A stretch of DNA of 33,245 nucleotides from Polycyclovorans sp046565985 (lineage in GTDB: Bacteria > Pseudomonadota > Gammaproteobacteria > Nevskiales > Nevskiaceae): the NCBI GenBank assembly GCA_046565985.1, contig JBKHXN010000112.1, positions 1-33,245 of the forward strand, given 5' to 3'. This document shows, one piece after another, positions 15,725 to 25,751 of the stretch. The notes beneath the pieces were generated by a model, which did no database searches, was not told the origin of the DNA, and saw only the letters and a program-made list of their open reading frames with translations. The stretch's first letter is position 1; every line of letters starts with the position of its first letter. The translations under genes were made by a program, and so were the position numbers.

Positions 15725-16495
15725 TCAGCCGCGGAAGCGGTCCTTCCAGGCGCGCAGCTGCGCGAATACTTCGATCTCATCACCCGCCGTTGCGCCGGCA
15801 TGCCGGGCGGCCGCCTCGCGCACGGCCGGAACATGGGTGCGCAGGAAGGGGTTGATCGCACACTCGCGGTCGATGCGACTGGGCAGGCTCGGTTGCCCCG
15901 CCTCGCGCAGCGCGCGGACCGTCCCGGCATGGTCCCGTACCGCCGGATTGTGCGGTTCCACCTGCATTGCAAAAGCCAGATTCGCCAGCGTGTATTCGTG
16001 GGTGCAGCAGACGCGGGTGGCGCCGGGCAGGGCGGCAAGCCTGTGCAGCGAGTGGTACATCTGTGCCGGACTGCCCTCGAACAGGCGGCCGCAGCCGGCG
16101 GAGAACAGGCTGTCGCCACAGAACAGCAGATCGCCGATCAGGTAACCGATCTGCCCCAGGGTATGGCCGGGCAGGTCGAGTACCTGTGCGCGTCCCTGCG
16201 GCAGGTCCACCACATCGCCGCCGCGCAGCGGTTGGCTCAGATGCGGGATCCGCGCCGCCTCGGCGGCCGGGCCGTACACCGGCACATCATGTATCGCGCG
16301 CAGCGCGGCGATGCCGCCGGTGTGGTCCGGGTGATGGTGGGTGATCAGGATGGCACCCAGCTTCAGACCGTGCCGGGTCAGCGCCCGCTGCACGGCCTGG
16401 TCTTCGCCGGGATCCACCACCAGGGCCTCGCCGGCGTCGTTGGCGAGCAGCCAGACGTAGTTGTCCTGGAAAATCGGTAATGGATCGAGCCGCAT
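15725..16495 (-). CDS. gloB: Hydroxyacylglutathione hydrolase (glyoxalase II)
   Basis: Hydrolyses S-lactoylglutathione to lactate and glutathione, the second step of methylglyoxal detoxification. The 256 residues fit the family. The metallo-beta-lactamase motif ITHHHPDHTGG (about 51-61) binds two metals with LPGHTLGQIGY, FCGDSLFSAGCGRLFEG and CTHEYTLANLAFA. The C-terminal glutathione-site stretch ECAINPFLRT is present. Start ATG 16495 (MRLDPLPIFQDNYVW) is the normal glyoxalase II N-terminus. On the minus strand CATGAT ends six bases before it. It diverges from yafS-rnhA-dnaQ, as in E. coli. Confidence 0.96.
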   Translation of the reverse strand: MRLDPLPIFQDNYVWLLANDAGEALVVDPGEDQAVQRALTRHGLKLGAILITHHHPDHTGGIAALRAIHDVPVYGPAAEAARIPHLSQPLRGGDVVDLPQGRAQVLDLPGHTLGQIGYLIGDLLFCGDSLFSAGCGRLFEGSPAQMYHSLHRLAALPGATRVCCTHEYTLANLAFAMQVEPHNPAVRDHAGTVRALREAGQPSLPSRIDRECAINPFLRTHVPAVREAAARHAGATAGDEIEVFAQLRAWKDRFRG

Positions 16496-16544
16496 GGCGG
16501 TATCATGATGCGGCAATGTGTGCTCACGTCCAAGTCCGCCCGCC

Positions 16545-17315
16545 ATGCCGCTGATGCCGGCCGCCAATGGGGGTCGTCCCTTCAGCCGGCACGCGCTGGA
16601 GCTGTGGTTGCGCTCGCCCCGCGGGCGGCGCCTGCTGGCGATGGAAACGGCCGAGCTGGCGCAGCTGCTGCCCGAGGTCTTCGGCCGCCACGTACTGCAG
16701 GTGGGCAGCTGGGGCCACGAGACCCAGCTGGTGGACAGCGCCGAAACCCTGCACCGCGCGGTCCTGGGAACGGTACGCCTGTCCGGAGCCAGCGCCCTGA
16801 TCCGCCCCGACCAGCTGCCGCTGCTGAGCAAGAGCGTGGACGCGGTGGTGCTGCCGCACACACTGGAATTCTCACCCTCGCCGCACCAGGTGCTTCGCGA
16901 AGTGGGGCGGGTCCTCAATGACCGCGGCCGGGTCTTCATCCTCGGCTTCAATCCCTGGGGCTGGTGGGCGTTGCGCTCGCGTCTGGGTTTCAAGGCCCGT
17001 GCCTTCATGCCGGGTGCGCAGTTCTGGAGTGTCGGCCGCCTGGCCGACTGGCTGCAGCTGCTGGATTTCGAGCTCACCGGCGTACGCCGCTTCAGCGTGG
17101 GCTTTCCCTGGAGCGCGGCGCGCAGCGATGGCGAGCCCTGGCAATGGAGCAGCCTCGCGCAGCCGTTCCAGGAGGTCTACCTGCTCAGCGCCAAGAAGCG
17201 GGTACTGCCGGTCAACCGGATCGGACAGCCGCTGGCGCGTGCCCAGGTCAAGCCGATCATCGGTGCGCCGGTGGGCGCGCGCGCCCAGGCCAACTGCCGC
17301 AATCCCCAGCCATGA
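16545..17315 (+). CDS. yafS: SAM-dependent methyltransferase-like protein (YafS-like)
   Basis: A class I methyltransferase-fold protein of unknown substrate, syntenic with E. coli yafS between gloB and rnhA. In its 256 residues the usual glycine-rich SAM motif is degenerate (VLQVGSWGHE), as in E. coli YafS. Later elements are kept: KSVDAVVLPHTLEFSPSPHQVLREVGRVL and FILGFNPWGWWALR. Whether it binds SAM is therefore open. ATG 16545 is preferred; GTG 16518 and ATG 16554 are alternatives. It overlaps rnhA by four bases (ATGA), so it is coupled with RNase HI and the proofreading exonuclease. Confidence 0.88.
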   Translation: MPLMPAANGGRPFSRHALELWLRSPRGRRLLAMETAELAQLLPEVFGRHVLQVGSWGHETQLVDSAETLHRAVLGTVRLSGASALIRPDQLPLLSKSVDAVVLPHTLEFSPSPHQVLREVGRVLNDRGRVFILGFNPWGWWALRSRLGFKARAFMPGAQFWSVGRLADWLQLLDFELTGVRRFSVGFPWSAARSDGEPWQWSSLAQPFQEVYLLSAKKRVLPVNRIGQPLARAQVKPIIGAPVGARAQANCRNPQP

Positions 17316-17746
17316 AAGAAGTAGTGGTGCATACCGATGGCGCCTGCAAGGGCAATCCCGGGCCGGGTGGCTGGGGCGCACGGCTGGAGCACAACGGCCG
17401 GGTGCGCGAACTCTGTGGCGGTGAAGCCCGGACCACCAACAACCGGATGGAGCTCATGGCCGCGATCCAGGCGCTGGAGACGCTGCGCGAGCCCTGCATG
17501 GTGACGCTGCACACCGATTCCACCTACGTGATGAAAGGGCTCACCGAATGGCTGCCGGCCTGGAAGGCGCGCGGCTGGCGCACCGCAGACCGCAAGCCGG
17601 TGAAGAACCAGGACCTGTGGGAGCGCCTCGACGCGGCCGTCGCGCGGCACCAGGTACAGTGGCGCTGGGTCAAGGGCCATAACGGGGACGCCGGCAACGA
17701 GCGTGCCGATCAGCTTGCCAACCAGGGGATCGCGCAGTGTCCATGA
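17312..17746 (+). CDS. rnhA: Ribonuclease HI
   Basis: Degrades the RNA strand of RNA-DNA hybrids, including R-loops and primer remnants. The 144-residue protein carries the four acidic catalytic residues in VHTDGACKGNPGPGGWG (Asp about 9), NNRMELMAAI (Glu about 47), HTDSTYV (Asp about 69) and GNERADQLAN (Asp about 133). The conserved His is in VKGHNGDAGNE, and the basic protrusion WKARGWRT is also present. It overlaps yafS at its start and dnaQ at its end, both by ATGA. Confidence 0.97.
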   Translation: MKEVVVHTDGACKGNPGPGGWGARLEHNGRVRELCGGEARTTNNRMELMAAIQALETLREPCMVTLHTDSTYVMKGLTEWLPAWKARGWRTADRKPVKNQDLWERLDAAVARHQVQWRWVKGHNGDAGNERADQLANQGIAQCP

Positions 17747-18459
17747 ATCGCCAGATCGTCCTCGACACCGAAACCACCGGGCTGGAAGTGGAGCAGGGCC
17801 ATCGCATCATCGAGATCGGCTGCCTGGAGCTGATCAACCGCCGCCTGACACGCCACGATTTCCATCTGTACTGCAACCCCGAGCGGCCGATCGATGCCGG
17901 GGCCGTCGAGGTCCACGGGCTCACCACGGAGTTCCTCGCCGGCAAGCCGCTGTTTCGCGATCTGGCGGACGAGCTCTGGGCCTATCTGGAAGGCGCTGAA
18001 CTGATCATCCACAACGCCCCCTTCGATCTGGGCTTTCTCAACGCCGAATTTGCCCGCGCCGGCAGATCCCGCCGGCTGGAAGAGGTCTGCACCATCACCG
18101 ACACCGTGCGCATGGCGCGCAAGCTGCTGCCGGGGCAGCGGGTGAGCCTCGACGCACTGTGCAAGCGCTACGGCGTGGACAACTCCCACCGCGATTTCCA
18201 CGGCGCCCTGCTGGACGCGCGTCTGCTGGCCGACGTCTATCTGAGCATGACCGGCGGCCAGAGCGCGCTGGGCCTGGACGAGCAGGGGGACGATCAGCCC
18301 GGGCGCGGGCAGCGGCAGTTCGTGCTGGCGCTGGCCGCCGCGGCGCAGCGGCCGCTGGCGGTCGTCGTGGCCAGCGACGAAGAACGGACCCGCCACCAGG
18401 CCCGCCTGCGCAAGATGGCCGACAAGGGTGCCTGCCTGTGGCAGGATGAACTGAACTAG
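17743..18459 (+). CDS. dnaQ: DNA polymerase III epsilon subunit (3'-5' proofreading exonuclease)
   Basis: Proofreading subunit of the replicative polymerase. The 238 residues include Exo I VLDTETTGLE (about 6-15), Exo II IIHNAPFDLGFLNAEF and Exo III HRDFHGALLDARLLADVY, with all DEDDh residues present. TGGQSALGLD after the nuclease domain resembles the beta-clamp-binding motif of E. coli epsilon. The C-terminal tail has the arginine-rich RARLRKMADKG stretch that contacts the alpha subunit region in homologues. ATG 17743 overlaps the rnhA stop; GTG 17737 is possible. Divergent rnhA/dnaQ is the E. coli arrangement, but here they are co-directional and overlapping, as in Pseudomonas. Confidence 0.96.
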   Translation: MNRQIVLDTETTGLEVEQGHRIIEIGCLELINRRLTRHDFHLYCNPERPIDAGAVEVHGLTTEFLAGKPLFRDLADELWAYLEGAELIIHNAPFDLGFLNAEFARAGRSRRLEEVCTITDTVRMARKLLPGQRVSLDALCKRYGVDNSHRDFHGALLDARLLADVYLSMTGGQSALGLDEQGDDQPGRGQRQFVLALAAAAQRPLAVVVASDEERTRHQARLRKMADKGACLWQDELN

Positions 18460-18479
18460 CCTCCGGACAGGAATCACGC

Positions 18480-20204
18480 ATGAAACCCCAACTCATCTGC
18501 CTGTTCTGCCTGCTGCTGGGCGCCTGCAATCCCCGTTCCGAGCCGCGGCCGGTGGTGGCCGGGCCTTCAGCGGCGCTCAACGCCCACAGCGCCGAGTTCC
18601 GCCGCGAACTGATCGAGGTCGCCGAGGATATCCATGTCGCGGTCGGCTACGGGCTGGCCAATTCCATCCTGCTGCTGGGCGAGGATGGCTTCATCGTGGT
18701 GGACACCATGGAGACGGTGGAGGAGGCGCGGCGGGTCAACGCCGAGTTCCGCAAGCTTACGGGCACGCGGCCGCTGAAGGCCATCATCTATACCCACAAC
18801 CACCCGGACCACGTGTTTGGCGCCGCCGGCTTCGTACAGCCCGGAGAGACGCCGGAGATCTACGCCCACGCCACGACCAGCGCGCACATGGACGCGCTGT
18901 CCACCGAGTTCCAGCCGATCATCTCGCAGCGCAGCCTGCGCATGTTCGGCGTGTACCTGGAAGGAGACGCCTTCGGCAACGCCGGCATCGGCCCCTATCT
19001 GGGCGTCAGGCCGGGCAGCACGCTGGACATCCTGCGCCCCACGAAAGTCTTCGAGCGGGTGCTGGAGACGCGGATCGCCGGCATAGACCTGCGCCTGGAG
19101 CACGCACCGGGCGAGACCGATGACCAGATCCTGGTCTGGCTGCCGCAGCGCCGCGTGCTGCTGCCCGGCGACAACCTCTACCGCACCTTCCCCAATCTCT
19201 ACACCATCCGCGGCACGCCCTACCGCAATCCCCGGCAGTGGGCCGACAGCCTCGACCGCATGCGCGAACTGGCACCCGAGCACCTGATCCCCAGCCACAC
19301 CCGGCCGCTGTCCGGCGCCGGGCTGATCGCCGGGGTGCTGACCGACTACCGCGACGCCATCCGTTACGTGTACGACCAGACCGTGCGCGGCATGAACGCC
19401 GGCCTGACGCCCGACGAGCTGGTGGAGCAGATCCACCTGCCGGCTCATCTCGCGGCCTCGCCGTTCCTGCAGGAGTTCTACGGCAAGGTGAGCTGGTCGG
19501 TGCGCTCGGTCTTTGCCGGCAGCCTGGGCTGGTTTGACGGCAATCCGTCCACCCTGCAGCCCCTGGCTCCCCGCGCGCAGGCTCAGCGTCTGGCGGTGCT
19601 GGCGGGCGGTGAGGACGCGCTGTTCGATGCGCTGCGTGACGCGATCTCGGCCGGCGACTGGCAATGGGCGCTGCAGCTGAGTGACGCCGCGCTGATCCTG
19701 CGGCCCGGCGACGCCGGCGCGCGTCAGGCCCGGGTACAGGCGCTGGTCGCGCTGGGCGAGGCCGAGGCCAACCCCAATGCGCGCCACTACTACCTCACCA
19801 GTGCGCTGGAGCTGCGTGATGGCCTGGACGTGACCAGCCGCGCCATGAAGCCCCAGCCGCAGATGCTGCTGCAGATGCCGCTCGGTGCCTTCTTCACCGG
19901 CATGGCCGTGAACCTGGATGCACAGCGCAGCGCCGGGCTGGATCAGAAGGTCGGCTTCGAGTTCCCTGACACCGGCGAGGCCTGGACCCTCTGGGTACGG
20001 CGCGGTGTGGCCGAGACCCAGCCGCGGCTGCTCGACGGGCTGGACCTGCGGGTGAGCGTGGATTCGCTGGTGTTCAAGGAGATGCTGGCGCAGGTGCGCA
20101 GCCCGGCGCTGACCATCGCCCGCGACGTCGAGATGGTGGACGGCAGCCGCCTGCGCTTCGTGCAGTTCATGCGCCTGTTCCGTCCGGCCGACGCCGGAGA
20201 GTAG
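18480..20204 (+). CDS. Alkyl sulfatase-type metallo-beta-lactamase lipoprotein
   Basis: Resembles linear alkyl sulfatases (SdsA1/BDS1 type) that hydrolyse sulfate esters. The 574-residue precursor has a lipobox LGAC (Cys about 16), so it is probably lipid-anchored in the periplasm or outer membrane. The metallo-beta-lactamase domain has YTHNHPDHVFGA (about 101-112), then APGETDDQILVWLP and LLPGDNLYRTFPNLY. The dimerisation domain (about 290-450) includes VSWSVRSVFAGSLGWFDGNP and a tetratricopeptide-like region. The C-terminal SCP2-like domain follows (LLQMPLGAFFTGMAVNLD onward). It begins 20 bp after dnaQ with AGGA upstream. Substrate is inferred from family only. Confidence 0.85.
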   Translation: MKPQLICLFCLLLGACNPRSEPRPVVAGPSAALNAHSAEFRRELIEVAEDIHVAVGYGLANSILLLGEDGFIVVDTMETVEEARRVNAEFRKLTGTRPLKAIIYTHNHPDHVFGAAGFVQPGETPEIYAHATTSAHMDALSTEFQPIISQRSLRMFGVYLEGDAFGNAGIGPYLGVRPGSTLDILRPTKVFERVLETRIAGIDLRLEHAPGETDDQILVWLPQRRVLLPGDNLYRTFPNLYTIRGTPYRNPRQWADSLDRMRELAPEHLIPSHTRPLSGAGLIAGVLTDYRDAIRYVYDQTVRGMNAGLTPDELVEQIHLPAHLAASPFLQEFYGKVSWSVRSVFAGSLGWFDGNPSTLQPLAPRAQAQRLAVLAGGEDALFDALRDAISAGDWQWALQLSDAALILRPGDAGARQARVQALVALGEAEANPNARHYYLTSALELRDGLDVTSRAMKPQPQMLLQMPLGAFFTGMAVNLDAQRSAGLDQKVGFEFPDTGEAWTLWVRRGVAETQPRLLDGLDLRVSVDSLVFKEMLAQVRSPALTIARDVEMVDGSRLRFVQFMRLFRPADAGE

Positions 20205-20216
20205 CCGCAACCGGCC

Positions 20217-21143
20217 CTAGCGGGCCGCCAGTGCGGTGATCACTTCGAAATAGGGCGGCCGTGTCTCGCGTGAGGTGACGCGGCACAGGTCCACCCGCAG
20301 GCCGCTGCTCTCCAGCAGCCGGGTCAGCCTGGCCGGACTGATGCCGAGGTTCAGGTGGTCGTAGGCCGCCATGGCCGCCTCGTGGCGGTGGGCGTTGAGG
20401 GTGGCGATCACCAGCTTGCCGCCCGGCCTGAGCAGGCGCGCGGCCTCGTTCAGCACCTGCTGCGGCTCGCGGGTGTAGCTCAGCGCGTGCAGGGCAAAGA
20501 TCAGGTCGAAGCTGGCGTCTGGCAGCTCCAGCGCGTGCATGTCGCCCTCCAGCACCCGGACGTTGCGCAGCGGCGCCAGGCGCTTCTGCGCCGCGGCGAT
20601 CACCGTGGCGCTGATGTCCACGCAGGTCACGCTGCGGGCGTGGTCGGCCAGCAGCTCTGCCATCACGCCGTCGCCGGAGGCCAGGTCCAGCACGTCGCCC
20701 AGCTGCAGCAGGCCGATCAGCGCACGCGCCGTGGCTTCCCAGGTGCGCCCGGGCGAGTAGTGCAGCTCCATCCGTCCGGCCACGGATTCGGCCCAGGTCT
20801 GGCCGTGCTTGCGGGCCCGGATCACTTCCTGTGCGTGTTCGCGGTCGAGACGGGTCTGGGCGTCGTCGAGACGGCCGCGCAACAGTGCCCAGATTTCGTC
20901 TATGGCCCCGCCGTTGCCGGTGGCCGAGTACAGCGCCGCGCTGCCGGTGCGCTTGTCGGTCACCAGTCCGGCCTGCCGCAGCCGCGCCAGGTGGGTCGAA
21001 ACCCGGCTCTGGGTCAGTCCGGTGATGCCCGTGAGCTCGGCCACCGTGAGCTCATGGGCTTCCAGCAGCAACAGCAGGCGCAGGCGGCTGGGATCGGCGA
21101 GCAGGCTGCAGAGCTGGGTGCTTTGTTCGAGGGTCAGACGCAT
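20217..21143 (-). CDS. ArsR-family regulator fused to SAM-dependent methyltransferase
   Basis: A 308-residue two-domain protein. Residues 1-95 form an ArsR/SmtB winged helix (LADPSRLRLLLLLEAHELTVAELTGITGL, then SRVSTHLARLRQAGLV as recognition helix). No Cys-rich metal-binding pair is evident, so metal sensing is doubtful. Residues about 130-300 are a class I methyltransferase with motif I VLDLASGDGVMAELLA, DISATVIAAAQKRL, and FDLIFALHALSYTREPQQVL. Proteins of this build occur near methionine-cycle genes in other bacteria, which are absent here. It may sense SAM or SAH, but that is inference. Start ATG 21143; it converges with the sulfatase gene at a 12-bp gap. Confidence 0.88.
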   Translation of the reverse strand: MRLTLEQSTQLCSLLADPSRLRLLLLLEAHELTVAELTGITGLTQSRVSTHLARLRQAGLVTDKRTGSAALYSATGNGGAIDEIWALLRGRLDDAQTRLDREHAQEVIRARKHGQTWAESVAGRMELHYSPGRTWEATARALIGLLQLGDVLDLASGDGVMAELLADHARSVTCVDISATVIAAAQKRLAPLRNVRVLEGDMHALELPDASFDLIFALHALSYTREPQQVLNEAARLLRPGGKLVIATLNAHRHEAAMAAYDHLNLGISPARLTRLLESSGLRVDLCRVTSRETRPPYFEVITALAAR

Positions 21144-21190
21144 GGTGGGCAGGGGTGGAATCCAGGCCGCAGTGTGCGGGCGCGGCGCTT

Positions 21191-21220
21191 CAAACAAAAG
21201 GCCCGCCGGGTGGCGGGCCT
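21191..21220 (-). terminator. Rho-independent terminator of the phasin-like gene
   Basis: AGGCCCGCC (21199-21207) and GGCGGGCCT (21212-21220) form a perfect 9-bp stem with a 4-base loop. On the minus strand a T-rich run (TTTTGTTTG) follows. It lies 20 bp after the phasin-like stop and before the ArsR-methyltransferase start, separating the two minus-strand genes. Confidence 0.88.
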
Positions 21221-21240
21221 GCTGTTGCAGCGTCTGCGGC

Positions 21241-22188
21241 TCAGCTGTTGTTGCTGCCGCCGCTGCTGCCGGACGACGGCATGGGGTCGGACGGCCCGCC
21301 GATGGGATCGCCTTCCTTGCGGCCCTTGGAGGTGGCGAGGAAAGCGCGCGAGAACGGGTTCGGCGTGATGTTCTGCATGGCCGAGACCGCCGGCGCTGCC
21401 GCCGATTCCACGCGCGCTGCAAACGCCGAACCGGTCTGGCGCATGCTGTCGGTGGTCTTCTTCACCGCCGCCGTGGCCTGTGCAACCGGCTTCTGGGTGG
21501 CGGCCTTGACCTTGGCGACCGGCTTCTTGACGGCGGCCTTGGCCTTGGCAACGGGTTTCTTCACCGCCGCCTTGGCCTTGGTTTTGGCCTTGCTGACGGT
21601 CTTCTTGGCCTTGCTGACGACCTTTTTGGCCTGGGCCTTGCCCTTGCTGACGGTTTTCCGGGCGCTGGCCTTGCCCTTGCTGACCGTCTTCTTGGCGGTT
21701 GCCTTGGCCTTGCTGGCGCTCTTTTTGGCCTTGGCCTTGGTCTTGGTGGCCTTGGATTTCACCTTGGCGACGGCTTTCTTGGCCGCGGCCTTGAGGCTGG
21801 ACAGTCTGCCGGCCTTCTTGGCCTTCACCGTCTTTTTCTTGGCGGTGGGTCTGGACGAGGATTTCTTGGCGGAAGATTTAGCGGTTTTCTTCATGAGATG
21901 GACAAGCTCCGTGCGAGTAGCGGCCAAAATGGCCAGAGATTCGCGCGCGTTGTCAACCACGCGTGCGAGGGTAAGGTGCATGAGCGCCCACTGGGCGCGA
22001 ATGAGTTCCCGGGCCTGCTTTCCGGCGTTGGCCTGGCGCAGGCTGGCGGCCAGCGCGGAGAGGCTGTGTTCGAGTTCGCGCCCCTGGCGCAGGATCAACT
22101 GGCGGGCTGCGTTGAAACGCTGCGATGCGCGTTGCGCGTTCATCGCGTTCTCCCGGTCCGTTCTTGCAAGCCGCTTCGTGGCAGCCAT
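21241..22188 (-). CDS. PhaF-like phasin with histone H1-like lysine-rich tail
   Basis: A 315-residue protein in three parts. Residues 1-98 are helical and Ala/Gln-rich (SLSALAASLRQANAGKQAR, then LTLARVVDNARESLAIL), compatible with a phasin-type coiled region. Residues 100-245 are a low-complexity Lys/Ala/Val/Ser tract with recurring KKTVSKGKA and AAVKKPVAKAK units, like histone H1, AlgP and the DNA-binding tail of PhaF. Residues 246-315 are Ser/Gly/Pro-rich and end GSSGGSNNS. PhaF of Pseudomonas tethers polyhydroxyalkanoate granules to DNA, and a similar granule or nucleoid role is inferred. No PHA synthase is in the window. AAGGGG lies five bases before ATG 22188. A separate start at Met99 is possible but lacks a good ribosome site. 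Confidence 0.75.
   Translation of the reverse strand: MAATKRLARTDRENAMNAQRASQRFNAARQLILRQGRELEHSLSALAASLRQANAGKQARELIRAQWALMHLTLARVVDNARESLAILAATRTELVHLMKKTAKSSAKKSSSRPTAKKKTVKAKKAGRLSSLKAAAKKAVAKVKSKATKTKAKAKKSASKAKATAKKTVSKGKASARKTVSKGKAQAKKVVSKAKKTVSKAKTKAKAAVKKPVAKAKAAVKKPVAKVKAATQKPVAQATAAVKKTTDSMRQTGSAFAARVESAAAPAVSAMQNITPNPFSRAFLATSKGRKEGDPIGGPSDPMPSSGSSGGSNNS
21454..21893 (-). repeat. Lys-rich low-complexity coding repeats
   Basis: Degenerate 18-33-bp repeats encode KKTVSK(G/A)KA and AAVKKPVAK(A/V)K units in the tail of the phasin-like protein. Three near-copies of KKTVSK and two near-identical AAVKKPVAK copies are visible. Such tracts are prone to length change by slippage or recombination. 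Confidence 0.7.
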
Positions 22189-22200
22189 TTAAACCCCTTG

Positions 22201-22219
22201 ACTTTTCCCCCCGAAAAGT
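22201..22219 (-). promoter_or_regulatory. Leader hairpin before the phasin-like gene
   Basis: ACTTTTC and GAAAAGT form a perfect 7-bp inverted repeat around five C (G on the minus strand). It lies in the predicted 5' leader a few bases before the AAGGGG ribosome site. It could stabilise the messenger or adjust translation; role unknown. Confidence 0.4.
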
Positions 22220-22226
22220 TGAACCG

Positions 22227-22256
22227 AGTCTAGGCGCGCGCGATGCACGATGTCAA
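22227..22256 (-). promoter_or_regulatory. Promoter of the phasin-like gene
   Basis: On the minus strand a perfect TTGACA (22251-22256) is followed after 18 bp by TAGACT (22227-22232). The start would be near 22220, giving a leader of roughly 32 nt. Confidence 0.65.
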
Positions 22257-22279
22257 AAAAATTTTCAACAGGATTGCGT

Positions 22280-22309
22280 TTTACTTGGGTGCAAGGCGGG
22301 GGCTATGAT
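22280..22309 (+). promoter_or_regulatory. Candidate fadBA promoter
   Basis: TTTACT (22280-22285) and TATGAT (22304-22309) are 18 bp apart and point towards fadB, giving a leader of about 70 nt. It is back to back with the phasin-gene promoter. I saw no clear FadR or PsrA palindrome in the 199-bp gap. Confidence 0.5.
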
Positions 22310-22387
22310 TCGCGGCTCAATTTTTACGGCCCCGGCCCCAGTCGCCGGCGGCGTTCCGCCTGTTCAATTCCACGAGGTGACTCACCC

Positions 22388-24541
<2,154 letters not shown>

Positions 24542-24567
24542 GCGTCCCTCGAATCCGGAGAATTGAT

Positions 24568-25731
24568 ATGAGCAACGAAGTCGTCATCGTGGACGCCGTC
24601 CGCACCCCGATGGGCCGCTCCAAGGGCGGCAATTTCCGTCATGTGCGCGCCGAGGATCTCTCGGCCGAGCTGATCAGGGCCGTCCTCAAGCGTAACGAGG
24701 CCCTCAAGCCCGCCGAGATCGAGGACGTGATCTGGGGCTGCGTGCAGCAGACCCTGGAGCAGGGCTTCAACATCGCCCGCAACGTGGCGCTGCTGGCCGG
24801 CCTGCCGCTGACCGTGCCCGGACAGACGGTGAACCGTCTGTGCGGCTCCAGCATGACCGCCATCCACATCGCCTACGCCAGCATCCAGGCCGGCATCGGT
24901 GATACCTACCTGTGCGGCGGCGTGGAGCACATGGGCCATGTCCCCATGACCCACGGCTTCGACGGCAACCCGCACATGAGCCTGTCGGTGGCCAAGGCCA
25001 GCGCCATGATGGGGCTGACCGCCGAGATGCTGACGCAGACCCACGGCATCAACCGCGAGCAGCAGGACCAGTTCGCGCTGGCCTCGCACCAGAAGGCGAT
25101 CGCGGCCTACAGGAACGGCCTGTTCCGCAGGGAAGTGGTGCCGATCCATGGCCACGACGCCGACGGCGCGCCGATTCTGGTGGACTGGGATGAGGTGGCG
25201 CGTGAGGACGCCAACCTGGCCGATCTGGGCAAGCTCAGACCCGCCTTCAACCCCAAGGGCAGCGTCACCGCCGGCAACAGCTCGGCGATCTCCGACGGCG
25301 CCTCCTGTGTGCTGGTGATGAGCGAGGCCAAGGCCAAGGCCCTGGGGCTCAAGCCCATGGCGCGCATCCGCGCGGTGGCCGCCGCCGGCTGCAATCCGTC
25401 CATCATGGGCATCGGCCCGGTGCCCGCCACCCAGAAGGCGCTCAAGCGCGCGGGGCTCGAGGTCAGCAACATCGACTACTTCGAGCTCAACGAAGCCTTC
25501 GCCGCCCAGTCGCTGGCGGTGATCAAGGATCTCAAGCTCACCGAGCGCATGGACCGCATCAACCTCAAGGGCGGCGCCATTGCACTGGGCCACCCGCTGG
25601 GCTGCTCGGGCTCGCGCATCACCGGCGCGCTGGCGCACGTGCTCAACGAGAAGGATGCGCAGTTCGGCGTGGCCACCATGTGCATCGGCATGGGGCAGGG
25701 CGTGGCCACGGTGCTCGAGCGCGTCCACTGA
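24568..25731 (+). CDS. fadA: Acetyl-CoA C-acyltransferase (3-ketoacyl-CoA thiolase)
   Basis: Thiolase that releases acetyl-CoA in the last beta-oxidation step, as the beta subunit with FadB. The 387 residues show VNRLCGSSMTAIH (nucleophile Cys about 92), CGGVEHMGHVPM, NEAFAAQS, GGAIALGHPLGCSGSRI (catalytic His) and the C-terminal CIGMGQGVATVLER (second catalytic Cys). A GGAG Shine-Dalgarno is seven bases before ATG 24568. A strong terminator follows, so fadBA forms a closed operon. Confidence 0.97.
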   Translation: MSNEVVIVDAVRTPMGRSKGGNFRHVRAEDLSAELIRAVLKRNEALKPAEIEDVIWGCVQQTLEQGFNIARNVALLAGLPLTVPGQTVNRLCGSSMTAIHIAYASIQAGIGDTYLCGGVEHMGHVPMTHGFDGNPHMSLSVAKASAMMGLTAEMLTQTHGINREQQDQFALASHQKAIAAYRNGLFRREVVPIHGHDADGAPILVDWDEVAREDANLADLGKLRPAFNPKGSVTAGNSSAISDGASCVLVMSEAKAKALGLKPMARIRAVAAAGCNPSIMGIGPVPATQKALKRAGLEVSNIDYFELNEAFAAQSLAVIKDLKLTERMDRINLKGGAIALGHPLGCSGSRITGALAHVLNEKDAQFGVATMCIGMGQGVATVLERVH

Positions 25732-25751
25732 GCGCAGGCAGCAGGATCTCG

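Noticed and set aside
21241..21895. Separate histone-like gene starting at Met99 of the phasin-like protein
   Set aside because: The only purine-rich site is about 13 bases upstream and the full frame has a strong promoter and ribosome site at 22188, so one protein is more likely.
22189..22387. FadR or PsrA operator before fadB
   Set aside because: The A/T-rich stretch near 22254-22268 has short inverted repeats but does not match the known operator consensus of either regulator.
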